This document shows, one piece after another, positions 37,955-46,370 of a stretch of 64,000 nucleotides of DNA. A model generated the notes under the pieces. That model was not told where the DNA came from. It did no database searches and worked only from the letters and a program-made list of their open reading frames with translations. Position 1 is the first letter of the stretch, and each line of letters begins with the position of its first letter. Made by a program: the position numbers and the translations under genes. The DNA comes from VXYL01 sp965116935 (GTDB lineage Bacteria; Pseudomonadota; Gammaproteobacteria; Pseudomonadales; Azotimanducaceae): positions 3,162,001 through 3,226,000 of the forward strand of contig OZ220737.1 of assembly GCA_965116935.1 (NCBI GenBank). Reading direction: 5' to 3'.

Positions 37955-38761
37955 TCAATCCTCCATCAACGCCTTGTGCCGCGTGAGGCCGTGCTTGCGG
38001 GCGAGGGCGCGTTCGCCTTCACCCCCGTCGGTTGCCGGGCGGGGGATCATCTCGAAATGGCCGTAGCGGTCTTCGCCGGCGACCAAGATGGCGCGGTCGC
38101 CTTCGACTTTGGTCTGGCGCACGTCGGTGGCGCAGTAGCGCAGCACCATGCCGATGCGGCGATCGTTGGTGAGGTTGGGGTCTGAACCGTGGATGACGCG
38201 AACGTGGTGCAGCGACATTTCCCCAGCCGCCAGCGGCGCGAGCACGCCCTGGCTCTCGTCCACATCCGTCTTGACCCGCTGGCCCCGGCTCAAGAGGTTG
38301 TTGTCCTCAAAGGTGTCGTCCTGCTCGTAGAGGGGGCCCTTGTGGCTGCCGGCGATGAAGCGCATCGGGCCCGTGCGTGGACCGGCATCCGAGAGCGCCA
38401 CCCAGGCGGTGGCGACATGGTGCGGTTCCAAGCCCCAGTAGGTGGCGTCTTGGTGGTAGGAAACGAACGCCGGGCCCGGTTCCTTGATGAACCAGTCCAT
38501 GCTCCACAGCAGCACGTCGTCGCCGAGCACGTCCGAGATGGGATCGACGATGCGCGGGTCGTGGACGAGGTCCCAGGCCCAGGCATGGGTCACCGGCAGC
38601 CCCGCCCGGGCGGCGCGTTCCTTGCCGGCACCGGCCCGCGCTTCAATGGTCTCCACGCGCTGGCGAAGCTCGAGGGTCTCGTCCCCCGTGAAGGCGGGCA
38701 ACGGCGAGAGAAAGCCGTTTTGGTGAAAGCTCTGCACCTGCGCTCGGGAGAGGTGCGGCAT
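37955..38761 (-). CDS. Phytanoyl-CoA dioxygenase family protein 3
   Basis: 268 aa from ATG at 38761, one base after the isomerase stop. Iron ligands H103-x-D105 (YHQDATYWG) and H191 (VIHGSDPNLTNDRR), with R201/R202 for 2-oxoglutarate. PMRFIAGSHKGP is the PhyH turn and LHHVRVIHGS the distal strand. The sequence resembles PhyH proteins that act on small hydrophilic substrates in marine bacteria, but the substrate is not known. Second gene of a leftward pair with the Hyi-like isomerase, convergent with adaptor 2 (18-base gap). Confidence 0.9.
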   Translation of the reverse strand: MPHLSRAQVQSFHQNGFLSPLPAFTGDETLELRQRVETIEARAGAGKERAARAGLPVTHAWAWDLVHDPRIVDPISDVLGDDVLLWSMDWFIKEPGPAFVSYHQDATYWGLEPHHVATAWVALSDAGPRTGPMRFIAGSHKGPLYEQDDTFEDNNLLSRGQRVKTDVDESQGVLAPLAAGEMSLHHVRVIHGSDPNLTNDRRIGMVLRYCATDVRQTKVEGDRAILVAGEDRYGHFEMIPRPATDGGEGERALARKHGLTRHKALMED

Positions 38762-38762
38762 G

Positions 38763-39557
38763 TCAGGCTCCGCTGTCTCCGAGGCCCCAGGGGCGACCCC
38801 AGGAGAGTCCCTCCAGCGTCCCTGCCTTGGGGCTGTATTCGCAGCCGATCCAGCCGTCGTAGCCAAGCGAGTCCACGACATCGAACAGGAACGGCATGTT
38901 GACTTCGCCGTGCTGGGGCTCGTGCCGCCCCGGCAGGCTGGAGAACTGGATGTGGCCGACGAGGTCAAAGTGGCGGCTGAGGTTCGGCGCGAGATTCCCT
39001 TCCATGACCTGGCGGTGGTAGAAGTCGTACTGCAGCCGCACGTTGGGCTGCCCGGCCGCCTCGATGATGCGCCGGGTCTGCTTGCAGCGGGTGTGCAGAT
39101 AGCCCGGCATGTCCACGGTGTTGAGGGGTTCTAGCAGCAGGTCGACGTCGTGCCGTGCGGCTTCGGGAGCCGCGCGTCGAAGGTTGGCGACGAAGGTTGC
39201 CTCGCTTTCCTTCGCGTCTGCTCCCTCGGGCACGATCCCCGCCATGACGTGAATCATGCCGGCGCCGAGCCCGGTGGCGTAGGCAAGCGCCTGCTCGAAG
39301 TGCTCGCGGAAGTCGGCTTCGCGCCCCGGCAGGGCCGCAAGTCCGCGCTCGCCCGCTTCCGCATCCCCGGGCAGGGTGTTGAGCAGGATCATCTCGACCC
39401 CGGCGTCGTCGATCCAGCGCCGCACCTCGGCGATGGGATCGGCGTAGGGCGCGAGGTACTCCACTGCCTGAAAGCCTGCCTTGCGAGCGGCGGCGAAGCG
39501 TTCCGCAACTTCAAGCTCACCGAACATCATCGATACGTTGGCGGCGAATCTCGGCAA
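38763..39557 (-). CDS. Hydroxypyruvate isomerase-like TIM-barrel protein
   Basis: 264 aa from TTG at 39557 (LPRFAANVSMMF). Matches the Hyi/OtnI family of the xylose-isomerase-like AP-endonuclease-2 fold: N-terminal FAANVSMMFGE, GFQAVEYLAPYA, LLLEPLN with metal ligand Glu, LQYDFYHRQVMEGN with Asp/His ligands, GHIQFSSLPGRHEP with a His ligand and IGCEYSP with Glu. Interconverts hydroxypyruvate and tartronate semialdehyde in characterised members. Followed after one base by PhyH 3, suggesting that the oxygenase product feeds a small-sugar-acid pathway. Confidence 0.87.
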   Translation of the reverse strand: MPRFAANVSMMFGELEVAERFAAARKAGFQAVEYLAPYADPIAEVRRWIDDAGVEMILLNTLPGDAEAGERGLAALPGREADFREHFEQALAYATGLGAGMIHVMAGIVPEGADAKESEATFVANLRRAAPEAARHDVDLLLEPLNTVDMPGYLHTRCKQTRRIIEAAGQPNVRLQYDFYHRQVMEGNLAPNLSRHFDLVGHIQFSSLPGRHEPQHGEVNMPFLFDVVDSLGYDGWIGCEYSPKAGTLEGLSWGRPWGLGDSGA

Positions 39558-39667
39558 GGCAAAGGCTCCGATCGGGCGGCGAACGGCCAGTGTACCGCAG
39601 CCGCTCGGCAGGCCGCCGCGACGTTCCGCGTTGCCGTTGCCGGCATGCTTCCGGCAAACTCCCGCGC

Positions 39668-41074
39668 ATGAACATCCTATTCGTCTTTTCCGACCAACAG
39701 CGCCACAGTTCGCTCGGGGCCTACGGCAACAGCGTGGTGCAAACCCCCAACCTCGACCGCATGGCGGCCGAAGGCATGGTGTGCGAGAGCATGTTCTCCA
39801 ACCATCCGTTGTGTTCGCCGTTCCGGGCGATCCTGCTGACGGGCCGCTACGGCTGGCGCAACGGCGTCATCGACAACGAATACGAGCCGTTTCGAGACAT
39901 CCCCACGCTGCCGGGAGAGCTGAAGTCGGCGGGCTATCACACCGGTCACATCGGCGTCTGGCACCTGGGGGTTCCGCCATACCCCGAGGAAGACCGCTAT
40001 GGGCTCGACTATCTGGCGGCGGTGGCGGGCGTGGGGGGCAACTACTTCGACCAGCGCTACCACGAGAACGAAACCGGCCCGACGCTGCACGCGGGGTGGT
40101 CGCCCGTTGTGGAGACGGACCTCGCCATTCGCTTCATGGAACGCCACCTGGAGGAACGCGCGAGCGACCCTTTTGCCTTGTTCGTGTCATGGCGCCCGCC
40201 GCACTGGCCGTATCCGCAATACCCGGAGGAGTACGGCGGCTACGATCCTGCCGAGATGGACCTGCCAGCCAACGTGCCACCGCAGATGACCGACTTCGCC
40301 CGCCGCGAGATCGCCGACTACTACGGTTGCTGCACCGGGCTCGACGCGCAGATGGGCAGGTTGCTTGCAGCGCTTGATGGGCTTGGACTCGCGGACGACA
40401 CCCTCGTCTGCTACTCGTCCGACCACGGCGACCATCTCTCCAGCCACGGCTACGGCAAGCCGATGGACGGCTGGATGCATCCGACCATGCGCGCCTCCAA
40501 GGCGACACCCTACGACGAATCCGCCCACGTTCCGTTTCTGGTGCGCTGGCCTGGCGAGACCCCACCGGGCTCGCGCAGCGCCGCCTACATGGGTGCCATC
40601 GACATCGTGCCGAGCCTGCTCGGCGCCTGTGGCGTGGCTTTGCCCGACGGCCTGCAGGGGCGCGACATGTCGCCGGTCTGGCGCGGCCAGCCAGCACCGC
40701 CCGAAACGGACCGCACGCCGGGTGCCTCAGACTCGGTGTATCTCATGAACATGGGCAATGGCTGGCCAAACCGCCACGCCTGGGTCGGCCGCTGGCGCGG
40801 CGTGCGCACCGAGCGCTACACCTACGCCCGCTGGTTCGGCCGCGAACGCGGCCCTTGGCTGTTCGACCGCCAGGAAGACCCACTGGAAATGCGCAACATC
40901 TTCGGCACCCCGGAGGCACAGCCGGCGATGGAGGAGATGGAAGCCCGCATGCACCGCTGGATGGAAGCCACGGGCGACCCCTTCGAATACGGCAAGCGCG
41001 GCCCTCGCGGCTTCCTGGACGTTGGCCAGCGCTGGGCGAACCCAGACCTCTGGAAGGACTGGGGCACGGCCTGA
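39668..41074 (+). CDS. Sulfatase (arylsulfatase A family)
   Basis: 468 aa from ATG at 39668, divergent from the isomerase (110-base gap). N-terminal NILFVFSDQQRHSS carries the first metal Asp. The maturation motif is LCSPFRAILLTGR: C-x-P-x-R followed by L-x-T-G-R, with Cys to be oxidised to formylglycine; the usual Ser after Pro is Phe. SSDHGDHLSSHG provides the second metal D-H pair, and KATPYDESAHVPFLVRWPG is a family hallmark. No signal peptide is visible, so it is predicted cytoplasmic. Substrate may be a sulfated sugar or a phosphonate/choline sulfate-like ester; not predictable. Confidence 0.92.
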   Translation: MNILFVFSDQQRHSSLGAYGNSVVQTPNLDRMAAEGMVCESMFSNHPLCSPFRAILLTGRYGWRNGVIDNEYEPFRDIPTLPGELKSAGYHTGHIGVWHLGVPPYPEEDRYGLDYLAAVAGVGGNYFDQRYHENETGPTLHAGWSPVVETDLAIRFMERHLEERASDPFALFVSWRPPHWPYPQYPEEYGGYDPAEMDLPANVPPQMTDFARREIADYYGCCTGLDAQMGRLLAALDGLGLADDTLVCYSSDHGDHLSSHGYGKPMDGWMHPTMRASKATPYDESAHVPFLVRWPGETPPGSRSAAYMGAIDIVPSLLGACGVALPDGLQGRDMSPVWRGQPAPPETDRTPGASDSVYLMNMGNGWPNRHAWVGRWRGVRTERYTYARWFGRERGPWLFDRQEDPLEMRNIFGTPEAQPAMEEMEARMHRWMEATGDPFEYGKRGPRGFLDVGQRWANPDLWKDWGTA

Positions 41075-41440
41075 CACGCCCCGCAAAGGCGAGCAACCAA
41101 GGGCCCGAGCGCAACCAGCCCTCTCCCCGCGAGACGGGCCTTGTCTGGCGGGGGAAGCGGGCTTGTTCCATGTGCGTCGGCGACCTGAGCCTCCGCACCG
41201 GGCTGGCCAGCCTGTTCGAAGCTGTGCGAGGGCATCGCCAACCGGGTTGTGTTCAACGCCTGTCGCACCAACCCACGCTCTGAACCACGCGCACTCCCGA
41301 TCGCAGCGACGTGCGAAATCGCCCGGTCGTGCGTGAGGCCGGATGTTGGTGCGTCGGGAAAGGGAAGAGGGGCTGAAAACTAGACAATTCCGTCCGACCA
41401 GACATAAAATTTGTCCACATTCGACTAGAGATCAGAACCA
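41075..41440. other. 366-base gap: repeat copies and the promoter of the decayed TA module
   Basis: No gene. 41083-41150 is the second copy of the repeat at 20245. 41309-41358 is a diverged copy of the dispersed TGTGGGACGAAATGT-type repeat (TGCGAAATCGCCC..., GGTGCGTCGGG). GACATAAAATTTGTC at 41401-41415 is the counterpart of the operator at 52842 in the other TA module, with one mismatch in the arms. Confidence 0.6.
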
Positions 41441-41660
41441 TGAGGACCATCGGAGCTGCCAAGTTCAAGGAGCAGTGCCTCGCATTGCTCGACCTGCTCG
41501 ATGCCGATGGACTGGTCGTGACGAAGCACGGCAAGCCCGTTGCGTGCTTCCCTACGAGCGCCGATTCGCGCCGTTGATTGGCAGCTTGCGAGACAAGATC
41601 CGCGTTCGCGGTGACTTGCAGAGGACCGACGTCACCTGGAACGCCGATGCTGAATCTTGA
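41441..41660 (+). pseudogene. Decayed antitoxin of VapBC-like module, copy 1
   Basis: MRTIGAAKFKEQCLALLD... matches the antitoxin at 52880 for 33 codons, the N-terminal DNA-binding part of a Phd/VapB-type protein (K-F-K-E-Q-C-L-A-L-L-D, V-V-T-K-H-G-K-P-V). At GTTGC-GTGC four bases are missing relative to the reconstructed parent, so the true frame is lost and a stop follows within 12 codons. The original C-terminus (LPYERRFAPLIGSLRDK..., DVTWNADAES) is still readable in another frame and ends at 41660. Confidence 0.85.
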
Positions 41661-42004
41661 CACGCACATCCTGGTGTTTGCGCTGACCGGAAGTCTGCGG
41701 AGCCGCGAGCGGGCCTTGCTCGAGGAGAATGAGTGGAGCATGTCCGCGTCGTCCTTTGGGAGTTGGCGAAGCTCGTGCAGCTCGGTCGTGTGGAACTCGA
41801 TCTGCATGATCGCGAGATTGCACGGACACTGGACGGCATCCACCTGTGGCCCACCGACTTCACCATCGCGAGGATGTCCACGCCCTGGACTTCCGGGGCG
41901 ACCCGGCAGACGAGCTCATCGCCGCCACGAGCGTCGTCCACGACGTGCCGCTGCTGACGCCTGACGCGATGATTCGGCGCTCGAAGATGGTCCCGCTGGC
42001 GTAA
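41647..42004 (+). pseudogene. Decayed PIN-domain toxin (VapC-like), copy 1
   Basis: Starts MLNLDTHILVFAL, overlapping the antitoxin end by 14 bases as in copy 2. Aligned with the intact toxin at 53092 it has lost one base at GTCCG-CG (about 41737) and another near 41882 (ACGC-CCTGG against ACGCAGCTGG), so the frame breaks at least twice. The PIN catalytic acidic residues are spread over different frames. Not functional. About 11.4 kb separates the two copies. Confidence 0.85.
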
Positions 42005-42218
42005 TGCCGTCCGGCGCTGGCGTGTCGGTCGCCAGCGGCATGAGCCTGCGCCGCTTGCCGGGGGCTACGGGTTGCGCGGTACGGCCGGGGCCGTTGACAC
42101 CGGTCCCAGTTTGGGCTTGAGTCCGGGGGCATGGTGGCGCGATTACCGGATCGAAGTTGGCGCGTGAGGGCATCGTTGGGCTGTGGCCGCATGCAAGCCA
42201 ACGGCTAGGGGTCAGACG

Positions 42219-42653
42219 GTGAAAGGTGTCCAGTTCTTCTTTGACGACGAGGGAGGACGCCGCGCGGTGTTGATCGACCTTGTCCTTCATGGGGAGTTGT
42301 GGGAGGACTTCTTCGACGCGGCCCTGGCGCAGGATCGTCGGGACGAGCCCCGTGAATCGCTCAAGGAAGTCCATCGCAAAGTGCTCGGACAACGAAACTT
42401 GCCATACGAAATCGCGTTCGTCAGGTCTGCACGCCGGGAGTTGGAGCGACTGCCTCTTGAGATTGCGACGCGAGCCCCACGCATCGAACGCCTAGCCGCC
42501 GATCGCCGCCCACCAGACAGCCACAAGTTACGCGGTCAACAAGGACTCTGGCGCGTGCGCGTGGGCGACTACCGCGTGGTGTATGACATCTCGAACCCAG
42601 ACCAGCGTATTGAGGTCATTGTCGTCCGGCATCGGAGCGCTGCGTATCGCTGA
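42219..42653 (+). CDS. Antitoxin-RelE/ParE-family toxin fused in one reading frame
   Basis: 144 aa from GTG at 42219. Residues 1-60 (KGVQFFFDDEGGRRAVLIDL, then HGELWEDFFDAALAQDRRDEPRESLKEV) match antitoxins of the MKGVQYV.D..G...AVVIDL type that normally end in their own stop before a RelE gene. Residues about 64-144 are a RelE-like mRNA interferase or gyrase-type toxin: YEIAFVRSARRELERLP, HKLRGQQGLWRVRVGDYRVVYDI and VIVVRHRSAAYR. The expected stop and restart around codon 62 is absent, giving a single polypeptide. Flanked by decayed TA modules on both sides. Confidence 0.8.
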   Translation: MKGVQFFFDDEGGRRAVLIDLVLHGELWEDFFDAALAQDRRDEPRESLKEVHRKVLGQRNLPYEIAFVRSARRELERLPLEIATRAPRIERLAADRRPPDSHKLRGQQGLWRVRVGDYRVVYDISNPDQRIEVIVVRHRSAAYR

Positions 42654-42659
42654 GGGCGT

Positions 42660-43093
42660 TGCGTGTCGGGAAGAAGCGGCGCGCTTCTGAGGGATATGCC
42701 GAGGACCGCCACCACTTTCTGGCCATTCCTGTGCCTCCACTCGACACCGGAATACACCTTTGCGACCTGTCCAAAAGTGCGTCGGGAAGCTCCCATCGCT
42801 CTCGTGCTCGACCCGCCGGACGGCGGCAGACAGTGCATGTGAGAAATCGGCCCTTGGGCCTGTGGGACGAAATGTCTGTGCGTCGGGAGCGGAACTCACG
42901 GTGTGTAGGACGGAAGAAGTGTCTGGCGGGATTTGGCCTTTACCTTCCGTTCCATCGACGGCCGGACGCGGACGCCTGTCGTCAGCCATGGCGGGCGGAT
43001 GTCGCACGATGTGGGACAGGTCGTTGCTGGCGTAGCGAAGCGGCGTATGCTAGACGGTTCAAAGTCACGGACCGGCTGAGGAAACCAAACCAA
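42660..43093. other. 434-base gap with dispersed repeat copies
   Basis: No gene supported. TGCGTCGGGA or TGCGTGTCGGGA occurs three times (about 42660, 42777 and 42877). TGTGGGACGAAATGT is at 42861-42875, preceded by GAGAAATCGGCCC as at the other dispersed copies. The 3' end should hold the promoter for the DUF433 gene. Confidence 0.5.
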
Positions 43094-43318
43094 GTGAACG
43101 AGGAAATCGCCCCGAACTCCTTCAGCAACCCGCTAGACCGGATCACGACCGATCCGTCGATCTGTCACGGCCAACCCTGCATACGCGGACTGCGTTACCC
43201 AGTCGACGCGATCCTCGACCTGCTCAGCGCTGGAATGACCACACAAGACATCCTCGACGACTACGACGACCTCGAGGCCGAGGACGTGTCCGTCGTACTT
43301 GCTTTGCGGCGCGCCTGA
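43094..43318 (+). CDS. DUF433 antitoxin
   Basis: 74 aa from GTG at 43094. DRITTDPSICHGQPCIRGLRYPVDAILDLLSAGMTTQDILDDYDDLEAEDV is diagnostic for DUF433, a winged-helix DNA-binding antitoxin family (VapB45-like). Such proteins pair with DUF5615 PIN-like toxins, and one follows after 31 bases. The toxin is degenerate, so this antitoxin may be an orphan or still act as a repressor. Confidence 0.85.
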   Translation: MNEEIAPNSFSNPLDRITTDPSICHGQPCIRGLRYPVDAILDLLSAGMTTQDILDDYDDLEAEDVSVVLALRRA

Positions 43319-43349
43319 GCCGAGTCAAGAGCGTTCAGGCCCTGGCTTC

Positions 43350-43835
43350 GTGAAGTTCCTTGTCGACGCGCAACTGCCGCTAAGGCTCGCGCGCTGGATG
43401 AGGGAACGAGGCCACGATGTGGTTCACACCAGAGATCTCCCGGACGGGAATCGAACGACCGATCGTGACATAAACAGGATCTCGCTGCGCGAGCAACGCA
43501 CGGTTGTAACCAAGGACGCGGACTTCGTGGATACGCTGTTGCTCGTTGGACCTGCGACACCCATGCGGTGGTGCCACGCGTTCGCGAGCCCGGCATCCAA
43601 AGGGTTGCCCGTGACAGGACCCGATGTGTGTGCAAGACTTAACGGCCCGTGCCAATTCACTAGGAGGAGCCACTCATGCCAGTTCCTGATCTTCCGGACC
43701 TGCCGGAAGGCGACTCATTGGTGCATCGAAGGGAGGCCTGTCGCATCTATGTCAGATGGGTTCGCGACTTGCTCAACAGCTTTCTGCATGGCTCCCAGTA
43801 CGATGATCTCTTCGTCCCGCACGTACGGGAACTAG
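43350..43835 (+). pseudogene. DUF5615 PIN-like toxin, C-terminal half degenerate
   Basis: From GTG at 43350, KFLVDAQLPLRLARWMRERGHDVVHTRDLPDGNRTTDRDINRIS and TVVTKDADFVDTLLL match the first 65 residues of DUF5615 toxins, including Asp in FLVDAQLP and the K-D-x-D-F pair of the PIN-like active site. The family normally continues with an LVSTGNIRN-type strand and ends near residue 115. Here the frame continues as unrelated sequence for about 97 more codons to 43835, overlapping the next gene. No other frame restores the family sequence, so the 3' half was probably lost by recombination rather than a simple indel. Confidence 0.7.
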
Positions 43836-43993
43836 GGCGAGGCGCATGGGCAGAAATCGAGCGTAGCTGGCGTGCGAGACCGTGCTGGACCGTCTCGCAC
43901 GGGACCTCCGTTGAAGCGTTGCGGTTGCGTCGCGATTTGACAATGGCGCGCTGCGGCGGCACCTTTTTGCGGACGTGCGAGCAAGGACTGTAA
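43676..43993 (+). CDS. Small unknown protein, first gene of the dynamin-patatin operon
   Basis: 105 aa from ATG at 43676 with a strong TAGGAGGAG ribosome site. Not recognised. It begins PVPDLPDLPEGDSLVHRREACRIYVRWVRDLLNSFLHGSQYDDLF and has several Arg/Trp residues; no signal peptide or membrane segment. Its stop is four bases before the GTPase start. The spacing and strong ribosome site suggest it is the leader gene of the four-gene operon. The middle section overlaps the degenerate DUF5615 frame on the same strand, which supports that frame being dead. Confidence 0.65.
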   Translation: MPVPDLPDLPEGDSLVHRREACRIYVRWVRDLLNSFLHGSQYDDLFVPHVRELGRGAWAEIERSWRARPCWTVSHGTSVEALRLRRDLTMARCGGTFLRTCEQGL

Positions 43994-43997
43994 AGCG

Positions 43998-46370
43998 ATG
44001 CACGAAAACAACATGAAACTGCTGCTTGCCGAGGCGAGGCGCCTTTTGTCACAGGAGGTCGGGCTTCTGCGCGACATGGCGGATGCCGAGAACGTCGTCG
44101 GCAACCGGCAAGCCGATGCCGACGAGACCTTTATTCAAGAAGGCATCCAGGACGACATCGAAGGGCTTCAGGCCGAGATAACGAAAATCGATCGGCGCGA
44201 GTTGGTCATCGCCGTGGTTGGCACCATGAAGGCGGGCAAGTCCACGGTAATCAACGCCATCGTCGGCACCGAGGTCCTGCCAACGCGCAACCGGCCGATG
44301 ACCGCGCTGCCGACCCTGATCCGGCACACACCCGGGGCAACAGACCCCGTCCTCCTCATCGAGAAGCGGGGGCCGTTGTCTTCGTTGATCGATAGGCTTC
44401 GCGCCAACCCCAAAGTCGACCAACTGCGCGACGACAAAGAATTGGGCGAAGCGGTTCGTGTCATCGAGCCAGGAAACGCGATCAAGGATCGTTACGCCGG
44501 TGCGAAACAGATCAGAGATTGTCTCGAGACCTTAAACGATCTGGTGCGGCTCAGCACGAAACTCGAGGAGGAGTTCCCGTTTGAGGACTACGACGAGATT
44601 CAGGAACTCCCGGTGATCGAGGTCGAGTTCGCACCTCTCCGGGAGCTTGAAGGATCGTTCGGTAGCCTGGTGCTCTTGGACACTCCTGGCCCGAACGAAT
44701 CCGATCAGCCGAAGCTCAAGGGGATGTTGCGGGAACAGCTACGCAACGCTTCCGCCGTGATGGTTGTGCTCGACTACACCCAGCTCAAGTCCGAGGCCGA
44801 CCAGGATGTCCGCACGGAAGTAGCCAAGATCGCGACCTTATCAAAAACCCGCATGCACGCCCTGGTGAACAAGTTCGACCAGAAGGACCGCCATGGCGAC
44901 GACACAGAGGATCTGAAGCCGCTGGTCGTAGAGCTCATGGAGTCGGAGGACGGCCCGATGGTGGCCGCTGACAGCGTGTTCCCGGTTTCCGCACAATGGG
45001 CCTACCTGTCGAGTCGTGCCCGACATGAGGTCGATGTACACGGATGCCTGCCGGACGCTGGGAGCGACCGATGGGTCGAGGACTTCGGCGATGCAGCGTT
45101 CGGGGTGCGCTGGGAGGACAAGGTCCTTGATCCAGGTGCCGTCAAGGATTGCGCTCGAGAGCTATGGGAGGATTCCCGCTTCAGCGAACCGCTGGAGAGG
45201 GTGATCGGCGATGCCCACGCCAATGTTGGGGTTCATACCCTTCAATCGGCTGCCAACAAATTGGCTCCCTGCGCGGAACGGGTAGAGCACTTCGCGAATG
45301 CCCGCGAGAACGCGTTGTACCGCGGCATCAAGGAACTGGACAAACATATCACGGAGCTTGCCAAGGACGAGCAAGAACTGGCCACCTTGAAGCGTTGTGC
45401 CCGGAACAGGTTCCACAAACATCTGGAGGATACACTACACCAACTGAGCGAAAGCGCGAACGGGGCTAAGCGGGTGGCCGAGGAGGAGCTGGCGCGGGAG
45501 TTCGCGCTCGGTCGGGAGTCGGAAGAGAAGGCGGCCGAAAAGAAGCGCCAGGAACGCAAAATGACGCTGGTGGGCTGGTTGCGTAGTTACTTGGCAGAAC
45601 CCACTCGTGGCAACGCCAATGAACTGGACCCTGACCGTCCGGTAATCACGTTGTACGAACGCTCCGAGGCGAAGCGTATCGTTGACGCCATGAACAGGTC
45701 CGTAGTTGACGTGATGCGAAAGTTCCGCTCCGACGTCCGAGAGGCCGTCCGCTGTGCCCTGAGCGAGGCCATGAAGTCCATGGACGGAGAACGGATACGC
45801 CTGAACGAGAAGCTCGCCAACCTGGACTCGAACTCGAGGATGAAGGAGCAAGGGTTCGAGTTGCAGCTGCGGGTTCCGGGAAACCGCATTGCGCCGCTGC
45901 CGGCCATCGCGGAAGACATCATGAACCAGGTCTTGGATGAGAAGGAGTATACCGTGCAGAAACGTCGGCACACGAAATCCCTGTGGGGCCGCTTCTGCAG
46001 CTGGTTGAGAACCGAAGAGTGGGGCACGGAGGAACCCCCCGAAACTCACCACCGCTTCGTGATTGATCTTCGGAAAGCAGAAAAGGCCGCGCTGGCTGGA
46101 GTGGATGGCGAATGCCGGGAGTTGAAGGAGCTTGCGAGGACTCACATTGAAGACGTCTTGGGAGGAGCCACGGATGATCTGTTCGACGATGCCGCGAAGA
46201 TGGTCGAGGGAATTCGTGGCGACCTGATCCGCGGTAAGCATCAGAGCCAGCTTGAAGCCCGGACAAAGCGCGAGCTTGCGCGCCAGCTAGGCGTGTTCAA
46301 CCGTCGGGGCCGGGACATCAGGGCCGATTTCAACGGGCTTGAAGAGGACGTCAAAGAGGTTTTGGAATGA
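43998..46370 (+). CDS. Dynamin-like GTPase (CrfC/RdcA-like)
   Basis: 790 aa. G1 GTMKAGKST (residues 75-83), G2 candidate T in MTALPT (102-106), G3 DTPG (228-231) and G4 NKFD (291-294) define a dynamin-family GTPase. The long helical remainder (about 400-790) would form the stalk; it includes Lys/Arg-rich segments RHTKSLWGRFCSWLR and EKKRQERKMTLVGWLRSYL, possible membrane-contact loops. Size and layout resemble E. coli CrfC/YjdA (RdcA), which works with YjcZ (RdcB); the next gene is RdcB-like. Overlaps that gene by four bases (ATGA). Either a regulator of a diguanylate cyclase, a membrane-remodelling factor or a defence component; see findings. Confidence 0.9.
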   Translation: MHENNMKLLLAEARRLLSQEVGLLRDMADAENVVGNRQADADETFIQEGIQDDIEGLQAEITKIDRRELVIAVVGTMKAGKSTVINAIVGTEVLPTRNRPMTALPTLIRHTPGATDPVLLIEKRGPLSSLIDRLRANPKVDQLRDDKELGEAVRVIEPGNAIKDRYAGAKQIRDCLETLNDLVRLSTKLEEEFPFEDYDEIQELPVIEVEFAPLRELEGSFGSLVLLDTPGPNESDQPKLKGMLREQLRNASAVMVVLDYTQLKSEADQDVRTEVAKIATLSKTRMHALVNKFDQKDRHGDDTEDLKPLVVELMESEDGPMVAADSVFPVSAQWAYLSSRARHEVDVHGCLPDAGSDRWVEDFGDAAFGVRWEDKVLDPGAVKDCARELWEDSRFSEPLERVIGDAHANVGVHTLQSAANKLAPCAERVEHFANARENALYRGIKELDKHITELAKDEQELATLKRCARNRFHKHLEDTLHQLSESANGAKRVAEEELAREFALGRESEEKAAEKKRQERKMTLVGWLRSYLAEPTRGNANELDPDRPVITLYERSEAKRIVDAMNRSVVDVMRKFRSDVREAVRCALSEAMKSMDGERIRLNEKLANLDSNSRMKEQGFELQLRVPGNRIAPLPAIAEDIMNQVLDEKEYTVQKRRHTKSLWGRFCSWLRTEEWGTEEPPETHHRFVIDLRKAEKAALAGVDGECRELKELARTHIEDVLGGATDDLFDDAAKMVEGIRGDLIRGKHQSQLEARTKRELARQLGVFNRRGRDIRADFNGLEEDVKEVLE

